Position numbers and translations under genes: made by a program
The notes under the pieces: model-generated
The model's database searches: none
The model's input: only the letters and a program-made list of their open reading frames with translations
What the model was told of the DNA's origin: nothing
NCBI GenBank assembly: GCA_050305515.1
Contig: JBNLFL010000025.1
Location: 1 to 64,000, forward strand
Direction: 5' to 3'
Length of the DNA: 64,000 bases
DNA from: JAFGUB01 sp050305515
GTDB taxonomy: Bacteria > Campylobacterota > Campylobacteria > Campylobacterales > Sulfurimonadaceae
Shown here: in pieces, positions 1-9,110 of the stretch
Layout of the letters: every line of letters begins with the position of its first letter
How positions within the stretch are numbered: the stretch's first letter is position 1

Positions 1-347
<347 letters not shown>

Positions 348-451
348 TTTCAACCAATATTCGCGTGTTACTGCCTTACTTAACATATCGGTAAGCAATC
401 ATTGAAAGTTGTAAACGTTGACATTAACAATCAATCTCCCCCATTGCTATA

Positions 452-491
452 CAATTGGGTTAAGCACTTCTTGAAGTCTTTAACCCAATTG
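452..491 (+). ncRNA. 23S-5S spacer processing stem
   Basis: A perfect 12-bp inverted repeat, CAATTGGGTTAA at 452-463 and TTAACCCAATTG at 480-491, encloses a 16-nt loop immediately before the 5S rRNA. In rRNA operons such stems are normally RNase III-type processing signals. That role is inferred from position. The downstream arm abuts or slightly overlaps the mature 5S 5' end. Confidence 0.6.
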
Positions 492-609
492 TCTATGTGG
501 CTATAGAGAGAGGGAAACGCCTGGCCCCATTCCGAACCCAGAAGCTAAGCCTCCCTTCGCTGATAATACTGCATCTTTCAGGTGTGGAAACGTAGGCCGC
601 CGCATAGCA
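491..609 (+). rRNA. rrf: 5S ribosomal RNA
   Basis: About 118 nt with the 5S hallmarks: terminal stem CTATGTGG (about 493-500) pairing with CCGCATAG (about 599-606), the conserved loop CCATTCCGAACCCAGAAG in the first half and the GTAGGCCG-type 3' strand. Ends are set from the terminal stem and may be off by one or two bases. It is the last recognisable member of the rRNA operon; no tRNA follows it. The pabB gene converges on it from the right, and I see no clear hairpin terminator in the 610-704 gap. Confidence 0.93.
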
Positions 610-704
610 ACTGGATTTACTTCTCCCTCTAATTTTCCTAACACTTTTTCTACTTATAATTCGTTCTTTATCTTGAATGTATGTTTGTGCTTATAAAAAA
701 TCCA

Positions 705-1634
705 TTAAGGGATATACACTTTGTCAAGTAATTCCTTATATTCATCTTCAGCGTTACTGTCAAGAGTTATTCCGCCTCCGCTTTTATAGATCAGCTTTCC
801 ATTGGCATTTTCAATGAATCGTATCATCACTGCCGTTTCAAGTTTTTTTCCATCATAATAGCCGCAAATCCCACTGAAGAATCCGCGTTCGTACCCCTCT
901 ATTGTTTTCAGTATTTCAACAGTGCGCTTTTTGGGTGTACCGCTAATACTACCGGCAGGCAGAAGTTCTCTAATGATATTTCCGAGATCTTTTTCCCAAT
1001 TATTGGGCAACGTACCGGAGATTTTTGAGCTTACATGTAAGAGTTTCTTTTCTCCCGCCTCGATTACTTTTGTATATCGAAATGCATCAACGCGTACATT
1101 CGTAGCGACGATACTTAAATCATTTCTGAGAAGATCTACTATCATAGTGTGTTCGGCCATCTCTTTTTGATTGGAGAGTATCATGGCTTGAGCATTAGGC
1201 GTATCTGCATCGATTGTACCTTTCATCGGAAACGTACTGATCGTATTGCCTTCCATAATGATGAATGGTTCGGGCGAAAAACAGACAAATTGATCTTTTA
1301 CATGTAAGCGATACGGTGCCTGTGCCTGAGTATAAATCTCCTGTAGCGTCAGCGGTGTCTCAAGTTGTGTTGGTTGCGTAATATTGCCGAGATAGGTATT
1401 GCCCTGTTTAATCTCCTGAATGAACAGAGAAAATCTTTCCTGATAGTTTTGAAACGAAACGGGAAACTTTTTCAGACTCTTTCGCAATGGCAATCCGGAC
1501 CCGTGAAAACTAAAAGCGATGCCATGCGCTTCAAGATTTTCAAGAGGGTATGCAAAGGCTTTGCTTCCAAGATAATCCGTATAGAAGAAAAAAGCGGTAT
1601 GTGCCGCGGCATAGCGGCTTATTTCATCAAACAT
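705..1634 (-). CDS. pabB: aminodeoxychorismate synthase component I
   Basis: PabB converts chorismate plus ammonia to 4-amino-4-deoxychorismate in the p-aminobenzoate branch of folate synthesis, in the cytoplasm. The 309-residue product holds only the chorismate-binding domain: the core GSISGTPKKR at about residues 227-236 and FFSGICGYYDG just after it are the family signature. It is much shorter than the ~450-residue enterobacterial enzyme, as is usual in Campylobacterota. The ATG overlaps the 3' end of pyrB by 8 bp, so translation is likely coupled. A separate pabC-like lyase (28332-28910) and folC (38988-40136) supply later steps. Anthranilate synthase component I is the alternative, but the short single domain and the pyrB context favour PabB. 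Two copies of the TTACATGTAA palindrome lie inside, each read as Leu-His-Val. Confidence 0.88.
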   Translation of the reverse strand: MFDEISRYAAAHTAFFFYTDYLGSKAFAYPLENLEAHGIAFSFHGSGLPLRKSLKKFPVSFQNYQERFSLFIQEIKQGNTYLGNITQPTQLETPLTLQEIYTQAQAPYRLHVKDQFVCFSPEPFIIMEGNTISTFPMKGTIDADTPNAQAMILSNQKEMAEHTMIVDLLRNDLSIVATNVRVDAFRYTKVIEAGEKKLLHVSSKISGTLPNNWEKDLGNIIRELLPAGSISGTPKKRTVEILKTIEGYERGFFSGICGYYDGKKLETAVMIRFIENANGKLIYKSGGGITLDSNAEDEYKELLDKVYIP

Positions 1635-2502
1635 CGCCGATGAGTTTTTTCAGTACCGCCATGCGTATAGAGACGCCGTTTTTTACCTGTTCGAGTACTT
1701 TTGATCGTGGATCTGCCAGCAGGGCATCATCAATATCGATGTTTCGATGTACGGGTCCGGGATGCATGACAATCAGATTACGATCCCCCACGAGTTGTTT
1801 GGTAATGCAAAAATCACTGGCATAGTCTTTGAGTGATGCATAGACGGGATAGGAGTGGCGTTCCGTCTGGGTTCTCAGGCTCATGATAACATCGACATTG
1901 TCAATCACTTCCCGGAGATTGTCGCTGGTTTTAAGAGAAGTTTGCGGTATGAATTGGGGCGGACCTACCAAAATAACATCCAGTCCGTAGCGTGTTAACA
2001 GCTCGATATTACTGTTGGCGACACGGGAATTTTTGACATCTCCCACGATGGCTACCCGTTTTCCACTCAAAGAGCCAAAATGCTGTTTCATCGTAAAGAG
2101 GTCAAGCAGTGCCTGGGTGGGATGCGCATGAGCACCGTCTCCGGCGTTGATGATAGCGGCTTTGGTGTGATTCGAGAGAATTTTCGGAACCCCGGCATTG
2201 GCATGGCGGACAATGATGGCATGTGGCCCCATGGCATCAAGATTGGTGGCGGTATCGACGAGCGTTTCGCCTTTTTTGGTCGAGCTTTTGGCGACATCGA
2301 GATGGACAACATCGGCTCCGAGTCGGCGCGCTGCTATTTCAAACGAGCTGCGCGTTCGCGTGGAGTTTTCGAAAAAGAGGGTAATGATAATACGGTCTTG
2401 GAGCAGACGTTCAAATCTACCGTCGCTAAAACGGGCGGCATCTTCAAAAAGAGCATCGATTTCTTCAATACTCAGGTCATCGGTTCGAATCAAATGGCGC
2501 AT
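1627..2502 (-). CDS. pyrB: aspartate carbamoyltranscarbamylase catalytic subunit
   Basis: PyrB joins carbamoyl phosphate and aspartate, the committed step of pyrimidine synthesis. The 291-residue protein has the carbamoyl-phosphate loop FFENSTRTRSSFE (STRT at 47-50), the HPTQALLDLF motif near 127 and HPGPVHR near 247, all diagnostic. Its length is slightly below the ~310 of E. coli PyrB. No regulatory PyrI subunit is nearby. It is the middle gene of a leftward set bioD-pyrB-pabB, starting 44 bp after bioD and overlapping pabB by 8 bp. Confidence 0.96.
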   Translation of the reverse strand: MRHLIRTDDLSIEEIDALFEDAARFSDGRFERLLQDRIIITLFFENSTRTRSSFEIAARRLGADVVHLDVAKSSTKKGETLVDTATNLDAMGPHAIIVRHANAGVPKILSNHTKAAIINAGDGAHAHPTQALLDLFTMKQHFGSLSGKRVAIVGDVKNSRVANSNIELLTRYGLDVILVGPPQFIPQTSLKTSDNLREVIDNVDVIMSLRTQTERHSYPVYASLKDYASDFCITKQLVGDRNLIVMHPGPVHRNIDIDDALLADPRSKVLEQVKNGVSIRMAVLKKLIGDV

Positions 2503-2546
2503 GCGGACTCCACGATTTTATTGAAAAAAGTATAGCTTATTGCAAC

Positions 2547-3188
2547 TTAGTTTATGAGTGCTTTGCAGAGTGTGTCAATATCGTTGTCAAGGCGAAAAAA
2601 GGGAGTGAATTTATCTTGAAAATAGGGGAGGGATACCGTTGCGAACGACGTATCTTCTTCCCGGCAGTTCAGCACCCATTCATGGGCAATGCGCCGCTGC
2701 TTGAGAAGGGCGAGATTGAGCAGGGTGTCATTAATGCACCCGAGTTTGCAGTGTGACACGAGAAGCGCTTTGGCGTCGAAACCTTCTATCAGATCAATCA
2801 TCATGGTCGTGGCGTCTAACGGTACCAGCAATCCACCGGCGCCCTCTATGAAAACAATGTCGCAACAGGCTTCGATTTTGGTGAGTGCGTCCATACTTTT
2901 TTTGAGGCTAAAGGGTACTCCGCCACTTGCAACGAACGGGGCTGCCGGCAAACGATAGCGGGTAGGTACGACATCATCGACGCTTAAGTGGCGCGTATCG
3001 GGATTGCATTCATGCATTTTGGCACAGAGTCTGCTGCCATCAAGCGGCAGGTCGATCACACCGGTTTCAATGGGTTTGAAGGCTCCGACGCGGTATCCCA
3101 GACGACTGTAGTGTTCCATGAGTCTGATCGTTGTATGGGTTTTACCGACATCGGTATTGGTAGCCGTGATGAAAATGCGTTTAGCCAA
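2547..3188 (-). CDS. bioD: dethiobiotin synthetase
   Basis: BioD closes the ureido ring of dethiobiotin from diaminopelargonate, CO2 and ATP, the penultimate step of biotin synthesis. The 213-residue protein starts with the P-loop TDVGKT at residues 12-17 and carries EGAGGLLVP near residue 114, both characteristic. The start codon is TTG at 3188, supported by a purine-rich AGGCAGAGG just upstream and by alignment of the N-terminal MAKRIFITATNTDVGKT with the family. It leads the bioD-pyrB-pabB set and is divergent from the PLP sulfhydrylase gene across a 50-bp spacer. No other bio gene is in view. Confidence 0.94.
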   Translation of the reverse strand: MAKRIFITATNTDVGKTHTTIRLMEHYSRLGYRVGAFKPIETGVIDLPLDGSRLCAKMHECNPDTRHLSVDDVVPTRYRLPAAPFVASGGVPFSLKKSMDALTKIEACCDIVFIEGAGGLLVPLDATTMMIDLIEGFDAKALLVSHCKLGCINDTLLNLALLKQRRIAHEWVLNCREEDTSFATVSLPYFQDKFTPFFRLDNDIDTLCKALIN

Positions 3189-3238
3189 ACCTCTGCCTTC
3201 GTTGGGTATAATCGCAGCATTTTATATCAGGTATTCTA

Positions 3239-4474
3239 ATGAACCGCTTTGAATCGTTTAATACACAGTTTGTACAGGCACTGGGAAAAAAAGAGGGTGC
3301 CGTCTCTCCGGCCATTGCCAATTCGGCATCGTTTGGATATGGCGATGCCGAGACGGCGGAAGGTATTTTTGACGGCAGTGTCAAAAAACCGCTTTATGCG
3401 CGTGTCGGAAATCCGACGACGGCGCAGCTCGAAGGGGTACTGGCACAGATGGACGGCGGTATCGGTGCGGTAGCCACGAGTACAGGGATGGCGGCGACGA
3501 CACTGGCAACCATGTCGCTGCTGGGTGCCGGTGATCATGTGATCAGCATTGGCGGTCTCTTTGGTGGTACCTACTCTTTTTTCAACGAAACGCTGCGCCG
3601 TTTCGGTATCAACACCACATTTTTTGATGTGGATGAGCTTGAAGCGATTGAAGCTTCTATTACGGCACAGACCAAGATTGTTTTTATTGAAAGCGTCGGG
3701 AATCCGAACATGCGTCTGCCGGATATCGCTGCTATTGCTGCCATCGCGAACCGGCACGGGATTGTCCTGATTGTTGACAATACGACAACCCCGTTAGCGG
3801 TTCAGCCGTTGGCGCTTGGAGCAGACATCGTCATCTATTCAACAACAAAAATCATCACCGGCAACGCCTCGGCACTAGGCGGTGTAGCCGTATTCCGGGC
3901 TATTCGTGAAGGCGATGACAAATTCAAAACCGAACGCTATTGCGATGTGCATAAATTTATCAAAAAAATGGGTGCTATGGCCCTGATAGCCAATGCGAAA
4001 AAACGGGCCATGCGCGATTTTGGGATGAGCCCCAATGCGTTTGGAAGCTATCTGACCATGCTTGGGCTTGAAACGCTTCCGCTGCGATTGAACCGTGTGG
4101 TTGAAAGTGTCGAACAGATCGCGCGTTCACTTGATGCGGCGGGCTTACATGTAAACCACCCGGTGCTACCGCAGCATCCGCACCATGAACGGTACAAGAG
4201 AGCGTTTTCAAAAGGGTGCGGATCATTGCTGACCATTGATATGGGCACGAAAGAGGCGGCATACCGTTTTATTAATGCGTCCAAACTCGCAACGGTCACG
4301 GCCAATATTGGAGATAACCGCACCCTCGTGCTGCATATGGCATCGACCATTTACAGTGATTTTGATGAAGCAACACGAAGCTTTCTGGGAATAACCGAGG
4401 GGCTGATCCGTGTTTCCATTGGTCTGGAGTCGCCGGAGGACATTATCAGAGACTTTTTAGAAGCAGCGCAGTAG
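3239..4474 (+). CDS. PLP-dependent O-acetylhomoserine sulfhydrylase / cystathionine synthase family
   Basis: This 411-residue protein belongs to the Cys/Met-metabolism PLP family (fold type I). The Schiff-base lysine is Lys204 in YSTTKIITGNASALGG; VDNTTTP upstream is the cofactor-aspartate region, and RVSIGLESPEDIIRDF near the C-terminus is the family's substrate-carboxylate segment. Its length and ending fit O-acetylhomoserine sulfhydrylase (MetY), making homocysteine from O-acetylhomoserine and sulfide, which would suit a sulfide-using organism. Cystathionine gamma-synthase or methionine gamma-lyase cannot be excluded from sequence alone, so no symbol is given. It begins 50 bp from divergent bioD and ends 9 bp before the flavoprotein gene. 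One TTACATGTAA copy is inside (4145). Confidence 0.85.
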   Translation: MNRFESFNTQFVQALGKKEGAVSPAIANSASFGYGDAETAEGIFDGSVKKPLYARVGNPTTAQLEGVLAQMDGGIGAVATSTGMAATTLATMSLLGAGDHVISIGGLFGGTYSFFNETLRRFGINTTFFDVDELEAIEASITAQTKIVFIESVGNPNMRLPDIAAIAAIANRHGIVLIVDNTTTPLAVQPLALGADIVIYSTTKIITGNASALGGVAVFRAIREGDDKFKTERYCDVHKFIKKMGAMALIANAKKRAMRDFGMSPNAFGSYLTMLGLETLPLRLNRVVESVEQIARSLDAAGLHVNHPVLPQHPHHERYKRAFSKGCGSLLTIDMGTKEAAYRFINASKLATVTANIGDNRTLVLHMASTIYSDFDEATRSFLGITEGLIRVSIGLESPEDIIRDFLEAAQ

Positions 4475-4477
4475 AAT
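4472..4477 (+). promoter_or_regulatory. candidate -10 box, possibly giving a leaderless transcript
   Basis: TAGAAT at 4472-4477 contains the TAG stop of the preceding gene and ends 6 nt before the ATG at 4484. No Shine-Dalgarno sequence precedes that ATG. If the hexamer is a real -10, transcription would begin at or next to the start codon. This is inference from spacing only. Confidence 0.3.
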
Positions 4478-4483
4478 GCGTCC

Positions 4484-5803
4484 ATGAACCGACGCGACCT
4501 GCTTAAACTCTCTCTTGCCGCCGCATCGCTCCTGCTAGTCGGCTGCACCCAGACGGTTCCCGAACCGATTGTACAGATTATTGAAGTGGAACCAGATATC
4601 GGCATGCTGATGCCAAAGAGCGGCAATGAACGTGTCGTCGTTGTCGGCGGCGGCTGGGCCGGACTTTCAATGGCCAAACACATGAAACGCAATGCCCCGC
4701 AGATGGATGTCATCTTGCTGGAGCAGCGCTCGCATTTCTTTTCGCTGCCAATCAGTAATCTCTGGCTTGTCGGTGCAATTGATATGGAGTATCTGATCCA
4801 TGATTATCTTCAGGCAGCGCGTGAAAACGATTACATTTATATCAATACGACCGTTGTTGACGTCGATAAAACGTTACAGCAGGTCATAACGACACACGGC
4901 GCGCTCGATTATGACTATCTTGTGTTGTGTCCGGGAATCGAGTACGATTATGCGCAATGGACGCTTGACAGTCGTTATCAGCGCGCCCTGCAGACACTTT
5001 TTCCCGCAGGTTTTCTCTCCAGCTCCGAACTGCTGACGATACGCAATAAAATCTTTGATTTTCAAAAAGGACGCTTTGTCATCAGCGTGCCTTCCGGAAA
5101 TTATCGTGCCTGGGCCGCACCGTATGAACGGGCGGCACTGATGGCGGATTTTTTCCTGCGTGAAGGGCGCGCTGTGCAGATTGTTATCCTGGATGAAAAT
5201 CCGCAGATTCGCGAACATCAGAAAGTTTTTGACAAGCTTTTTGGTTCAGAGTATGCCGCGGTTATCGATTATCGCCCGAATGTGGCGATTCGGTCGGTGG
5301 ATATCGAAAATAAACGGCTCTATCTCTCAGGTGACGAGATTCTCGAATTTGATGATGCCATATTGTATCCCCGGGTTAAAAATACGCATCTGCTCGAAAA
5401 GATTGGAATACTTGATGCATCGGGACGGGTAATGATGGATCCGCTGAGTAATGCGGTACATGATTATGAGAACATTTTTGTCATTGGCGATGCAAGAGCG
5501 ATGCCGTTTAATCCGCTCGGATCGACAGCCATGTCGGAAGCGAAATTGCTGGCACGCCGGATTCTTTACCGCTCCATGGGAGAGAAGCTGCTCTGGAGCT
5601 CTCCGCAGAGTGAGAGTTTCTGTGCCGTCGGTATTGAACCGCTGGAGGTCGTGTCGCTCCAGGGTGAATACAGGTATACGCTTCTGGAGAAGCGTTTTCA
5701 TTTTATCCAGACCAAAGCTTTTGACAACCTTGGCAGTGGCGGTGATGACAAAAGCCTGTTCGAGTGGGCCAGCGGCGCCTTTGAAGAGCTCTTTAAAGCT
5801 TAG
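4484..5803 (+). CDS. Tat-exported lipoprotein-like FAD/NAD oxidoreductase (flavocytochrome c sulfide dehydrogenase family)
   Basis: A 439-residue two-dinucleotide-binding-domain flavoprotein. The N-terminus has twin arginine followed by a hydrophobic stretch and a lipobox-like LLVGC (Cys21), suggesting export as a folded protein and possibly lipid anchoring. FAD-binding VVVVGGGWAG lies at about 51-60, APYERA at about 212-217 matches the FCSD/SoxF-type block (usually Cys-Pro-x-x-PYERA), and VIGDARAMP near 338 is the second FAD motif. The block that normally carries the redox cysteine reads SVPSGNYRAWAAPYERA with no cysteine, so sulfide oxidation by the usual disulfide mechanism is doubtful. 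The only other cysteines are in LVLCPG (Cys149) and ESFCAVG. It follows the sulfhydrylase gene by 9 bp without a Shine-Dalgarno sequence. No cytochrome partner gene adjoins. Confidence 0.75.
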   Translation: MNRRDLLKLSLAAASLLLVGCTQTVPEPIVQIIEVEPDIGMLMPKSGNERVVVVGGGWAGLSMAKHMKRNAPQMDVILLEQRSHFFSLPISNLWLVGAIDMEYLIHDYLQAARENDYIYINTTVVDVDKTLQQVITTHGALDYDYLVLCPGIEYDYAQWTLDSRYQRALQTLFPAGFLSSSELLTIRNKIFDFQKGRFVISVPSGNYRAWAAPYERAALMADFFLREGRAVQIVILDENPQIREHQKVFDKLFGSEYAAVIDYRPNVAIRSVDIENKRLYLSGDEILEFDDAILYPRVKNTHLLEKIGILDASGRVMMDPLSNAVHDYENIFVIGDARAMPFNPLGSTAMSEAKLLARRILYRSMGEKLLWSSPQSESFCAVGIEPLEVVSLQGEYRYTLLEKRFHFIQTKAFDNLGSGGDDKSLFEWASGAFEELFKA

Positions 5804-5884
5804 AGTTTCAGACGGATTTAACGTTTAAGAAAAACAATATCCAAGCCCTGATATAGTTCAAAAAACTTACATGTAAGGACACCT

Positions 5885-6184
5885 TTGAGTACGAAAAAAG
5901 CGTTTGAACTTGAGTCCGAGCTCTCATTGGCTGAACCAAAAATGTATAAAGTGGTCATGCTCAACGATGATTACACATCGATGGATTTCGTTATTGACAT
6001 TCTTATGAGTATTTTCCACAAAAGCTATCAGGAGGCTGAAGCCATTATGCTGGACATTCACAAAAAAGATCGCGGCGTCTGCGGGGTGTACACCTACGAA
6101 GTAGCCGAAACAAAAATCTCTCAGGTAAGCCGTTTGGCACGGGAACAGGGCTTCCCGCTCAAAGCCGTTATGGAGGATGCGTAA
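5885..6184 (+). CDS. clpS: ATP-dependent Clp protease adaptor ClpS
   Basis: ClpS binds N-terminal Leu, Phe, Tyr or Trp residues (N-degrons) and delivers the proteins to ClpA. The 99-residue protein shows the family core YKVVMLNDDYTSMDFVIDIL, with the NDD(Y)T substrate-pocket segment, and CGVYTYEVAE. The start is TTG at 5885, with AAGGA at 5873-5877; the last bases of a TTACATGTAA palindrome (5867-5876) form part of this ribosome-binding site. Its TAA is directly followed by the clpA ATG, so the pair is translationally linked, and aat follows clpA with a 4-bp overlap. Confidence 0.94.
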   Translation: MSTKKAFELESELSLAEPKMYKVVMLNDDYTSMDFVIDILMSIFHKSYQEAEAIMLDIHKKDRGVCGVYTYEVAETKISQVSRLAREQGFPLKAVMEDA

Positions 6185-8365
6185 ATGATCAGTGCAGAAC
6201 TTAATGCCGTCTTTCAAAAAGCGCTCAGTTTCGCAAAAGACCAGCGTCATGAATATCTGACGATCGAACATGTCTTCTTCGCGCTCATGGGCTCGAAAGA
6301 AGGTATCAGCATCATCAAGGAGTGCGGTGGCGATCCCGCACAGCTTCGCGAACTGATCGGACACTACATTCAGGAACACATGCAGCCGCTGCCCGAGGGA
6401 ATCAAACAGGAACCTTTTGAAACCGTGGCACTCTCCCGGCTGATCGATCAGATGGTACGTCATATTCAAAGCGCCCAGAAACAGCAGGCCGATGTTGGTG
6501 ATCTGATAGCGGCCATTTATGAAGAGAGCCATAGCTATGCGGCTATTTTGCTTAATGAGTTCGACATCAAACGGGTGGATGTGCTTGAGGTGATTTCACA
6601 TCGTGACATCGAGGCGGCGCCTAACAGCGATGAGGAGAGTTTTCTTTCCAAATATACCATCGAACTCGTAGCAACGGCGAAAGCCGGAAAGATTGACCCC
6701 GTCATAGGACGTGAGGATGAGGTAGAACGCGTTATTCAAACCCTCTGCCGCCGTAAAAAGAACAATCCGCTTCTTGTGGGTGAACCGGGAGTGGGCAAGA
6801 CGGCGATTGCCGAAGGATTGGCCCTTCGCATCGCGGATGATCAGGTTCCGGAGCTTCTGCACAATGCACCGATCTACGCGCTTGATCTGGGTGCGATGCT
6901 AGCAGGGACCAAATACCGCGGAGATTTCGAAAAACGTCTCAAAGGCGTTATCGATGAACTCAAGATGGAGAAAAATGCCATCATGTTCATTGACGAAATT
7001 CACACCATTGTCGGTGCGGGTTCGGTGAGCGGAGGCAGTATGGATGCTTCCAATCAGCTCAAACCGGCACTGGCTTCAGGCGAGCTCAAGTGCATGGGCG
7101 CCACCACGTTCAGCGAGTTTCGCAATGTTTTTGAGAAAGACCGTGCGCTCAGTCGCCGTTTTGCAAAAATCGATGTGGATGAACCCAGCCCCGAAGAGAG
7201 TTACCTGATTCTCAAGGGGCTCCGTACCAAATATGAAAAACATCATGGGCTCAAATACACAGACAAGTCGCTGCGCGCTGCGGTTGACCTTTCCAAAAAA
7301 TACATCACCGAACGCTTTCTACCCGATGTTGCCATTGATCTGATGGATGAAGCCGGAGCGTCGTTTCATCTGAAAAAGCATAAACGCACTACCGTGACAC
7401 CGCATGATATCGAGATGATTATCTCCAAAATTACGGGGGTTCCGACATCGCGTATCGGTGAAGATGACATTACGGCGCTGCAAAACCTTGAAGGGGAGCT
7501 CAAAGCACGCGTTATCGGGCAGGATCGGGCCGTCGAACACGTGGCACTTGCCATTAAACGTTCCCGCGCCGGACTCAATGCCGACAACCGGCCCATCGCA
7601 TCGTTTCTGTTCTCCGGTCCTACCGGTGTGGGTAAAACCGAGCTTGCGCGTGCGCTTGCAGATATTACCGGTGTCCATTTCGAGCGTTTTGACATGAGTG
7701 AATATATGGAAAAACATGCCGTCAGCCGTCTTGTGGGTTCACCTCCGGGCTATGTCGGGTTTGAACAGGGCGGACTTCTGACCGAAGCGATACGCAAGCA
7801 TCCCTATACGGTTTTGCTGCTTGACGAGATCGAAAAAGCGCATCCGGATCTGGTGAATATATTGCTTCAGGTCATGGACAGTGCGACCTTGACGGATAAC
7901 AACGGATACAAGGCGAACTTTAAAAACGTCATCATTATCATGACTTCCAATGTCGGTGCCAATGAGGCCAAGGTCATGGGCTTCAACGCCGATCAGTCGC
8001 TCTCTCGCGAGAGTGCGCTCAAGGCATTCTTTACACCGGAATTTCGCAACCGTCTCGATGCGGTAGTCGAGTTCGCTCCGCTTTCCATGGAGATTGTCGA
8101 GAACATTGTCCGAAAATTCATTGCCGAACTCAACACGGACCTGAAAAAGAAGAAAGTCCAGATTACGCTTTCCGACAAGGCGATCGGCTATATTGCCCGG
8201 ATGGGGTACGATCCGCTGATGGGTGCACGCCCGCTTGCCCGCGTCATTCAGGAACGGATTAAGGACCGTTTGACCGAAGAGTTGCTCTTTGGTTCACTGA
8301 AAAACGGCGGTAATGTCGGGATCGATTATGTCAAATCGGCATTGAAGTTTGACATTTCGCAGTGA
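6185..8365 (+). CDS. clpA: ATP-dependent Clp protease ATP-binding subunit ClpA
   Basis: ClpA is the AAA+ unfoldase that feeds substrates to ClpP. The 726-residue protein has the Clp N-domain, then two AAA+ modules: Walker A GEPGVGKT at about 199-206 with MFIDEIHT near 267, and GPTGVGKT at about 478-485 with LLLDEIEKAHP after it. There is no long middle coiled-coil domain between the modules, which separates it from ClpB. Immediate linkage to clpS and aat supports ClpA rather than ClpC. No clpP is in the window, so ClpP must be supplied from elsewhere. Confidence 0.96.
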   Translation: MISAELNAVFQKALSFAKDQRHEYLTIEHVFFALMGSKEGISIIKECGGDPAQLRELIGHYIQEHMQPLPEGIKQEPFETVALSRLIDQMVRHIQSAQKQQADVGDLIAAIYEESHSYAAILLNEFDIKRVDVLEVISHRDIEAAPNSDEESFLSKYTIELVATAKAGKIDPVIGREDEVERVIQTLCRRKKNNPLLVGEPGVGKTAIAEGLALRIADDQVPELLHNAPIYALDLGAMLAGTKYRGDFEKRLKGVIDELKMEKNAIMFIDEIHTIVGAGSVSGGSMDASNQLKPALASGELKCMGATTFSEFRNVFEKDRALSRRFAKIDVDEPSPEESYLILKGLRTKYEKHHGLKYTDKSLRAAVDLSKKYITERFLPDVAIDLMDEAGASFHLKKHKRTTVTPHDIEMIISKITGVPTSRIGEDDITALQNLEGELKARVIGQDRAVEHVALAIKRSRAGLNADNRPIASFLFSGPTGVGKTELARALADITGVHFERFDMSEYMEKHAVSRLVGSPPGYVGFEQGGLLTEAIRKHPYTVLLLDEIEKAHPDLVNILLQVMDSATLTDNNGYKANFKNVIIIMTSNVGANEAKVMGFNADQSLSRESALKAFFTPEFRNRLDAVVEFAPLSMEIVENIVRKFIAELNTDLKKKKVQITLSDKAIGYIARMGYDPLMGARPLARVIQERIKDRLTEELLFGSLKNGGNVGIDYVKSALKFDISQ

Positions 8366-9036
8366 TTCCGCAGATCCGCTACGAGTTCGTTTTTCCCGAT
8401 CCGCGCAGTGCGTCTCTCGAGGGGATTGTTGCCTGGGGCGGTGATCTTTCGCCCAATCGGCTTTTGCTCGCCTATCGCAGCGGTATTTTCCCCTGGTACT
8501 CAAAACATGACCCCATCCTCTGGTGGTCACCCGATCCGCGCTTAATCCTCAACCCCGAAGATTTCAAATTGCGCCGTTCCCTGCAAAAGAGGCTGAAGCA
8601 TTTTGAAATCCGCTTCGACACGGCATTTTCCGAAGTCATACGCTACTGCGGCAGCGTACCGCGGGAGGGACAAAAAGGGAGCTGGATCATTCCTGAGATG
8701 ATCGAAGCCTATGAAACGCTTCATGACATGGGACATGCCCACAGTATCGAGGCTTTTTTGGAAGGTCGTCTTGTCGGCGGCTTGTATGGCGTTCAGATAG
8801 GCCGCTGCTTTTGCGGTGAATCCATGTTCGCATTGCAGCCGGATGCTTCCAAGGCCGCACTTTTTTGGCTCTGTGATGCCATGCGGTCGTATCCGGGTGC
8901 TTTTATTGATTGTCAGGTGCCTACGGAACATCTGAAAAGTCTCGGAGCTGTTGAAATATCGCGCGAAAAGTTTCTAGAACGTCTCTCTCAAAATGTGACA
9001 GCGACGATGGATATATTTTCCTCAAAAGATAGGTAA
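8362..9036 (+). CDS. aat: leucyl/phenylalanyl-tRNA--protein transferase
   Basis: Aat transfers Leu or Phe from charged tRNA to the N-terminus of proteins beginning with Lys or Arg, creating the N-degron read by ClpS. The 224-residue protein has WWSPDPR at 54-60 and the signature GRCFCGESMF, with the expected length. The GTG start at 8362 overlaps the clpA stop (GTGA), indicating coupling. Together clpS-clpA-aat encode generation, recognition and unfolding of N-degron substrates in a single transcription unit. The 75-bp gap after it holds a promoter for the next gene. Confidence 0.95.
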   Translation: MIPQIRYEFVFPDPRSASLEGIVAWGGDLSPNRLLLAYRSGIFPWYSKHDPILWWSPDPRLILNPEDFKLRRSLQKRLKHFEIRFDTAFSEVIRYCGSVPREGQKGSWIIPEMIEAYETLHDMGHAHSIEAFLEGRLVGGLYGVQIGRCFCGESMFALQPDASKAALFWLCDAMRSYPGAFIDCQVPTEHLKSLGAVEISREKFLERLSQNVTATMDIFSSKDR

Positions 9037-9078
9037 AATCCATGCTTAATTGTTATGTTGCTTTAAGTTTAGTCCCCA

Positions 9079-9084
9079 TATAAT
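9079..9084 (+). promoter_or_regulatory. -10 box of the DUF3015 gene
   Basis: A consensus TATAAT lies 26 nt before the ATG at 9111, giving an expected leader of about 20 nt with AAGGG as ribosome-binding site. No good -35 hexamer is seen, which is usual for Campylobacterota housekeeping promoters. Confidence 0.55.
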
Positions 9085-9110
9085 GGCTTATTCCAACACG
9101 AAGGGTATCT

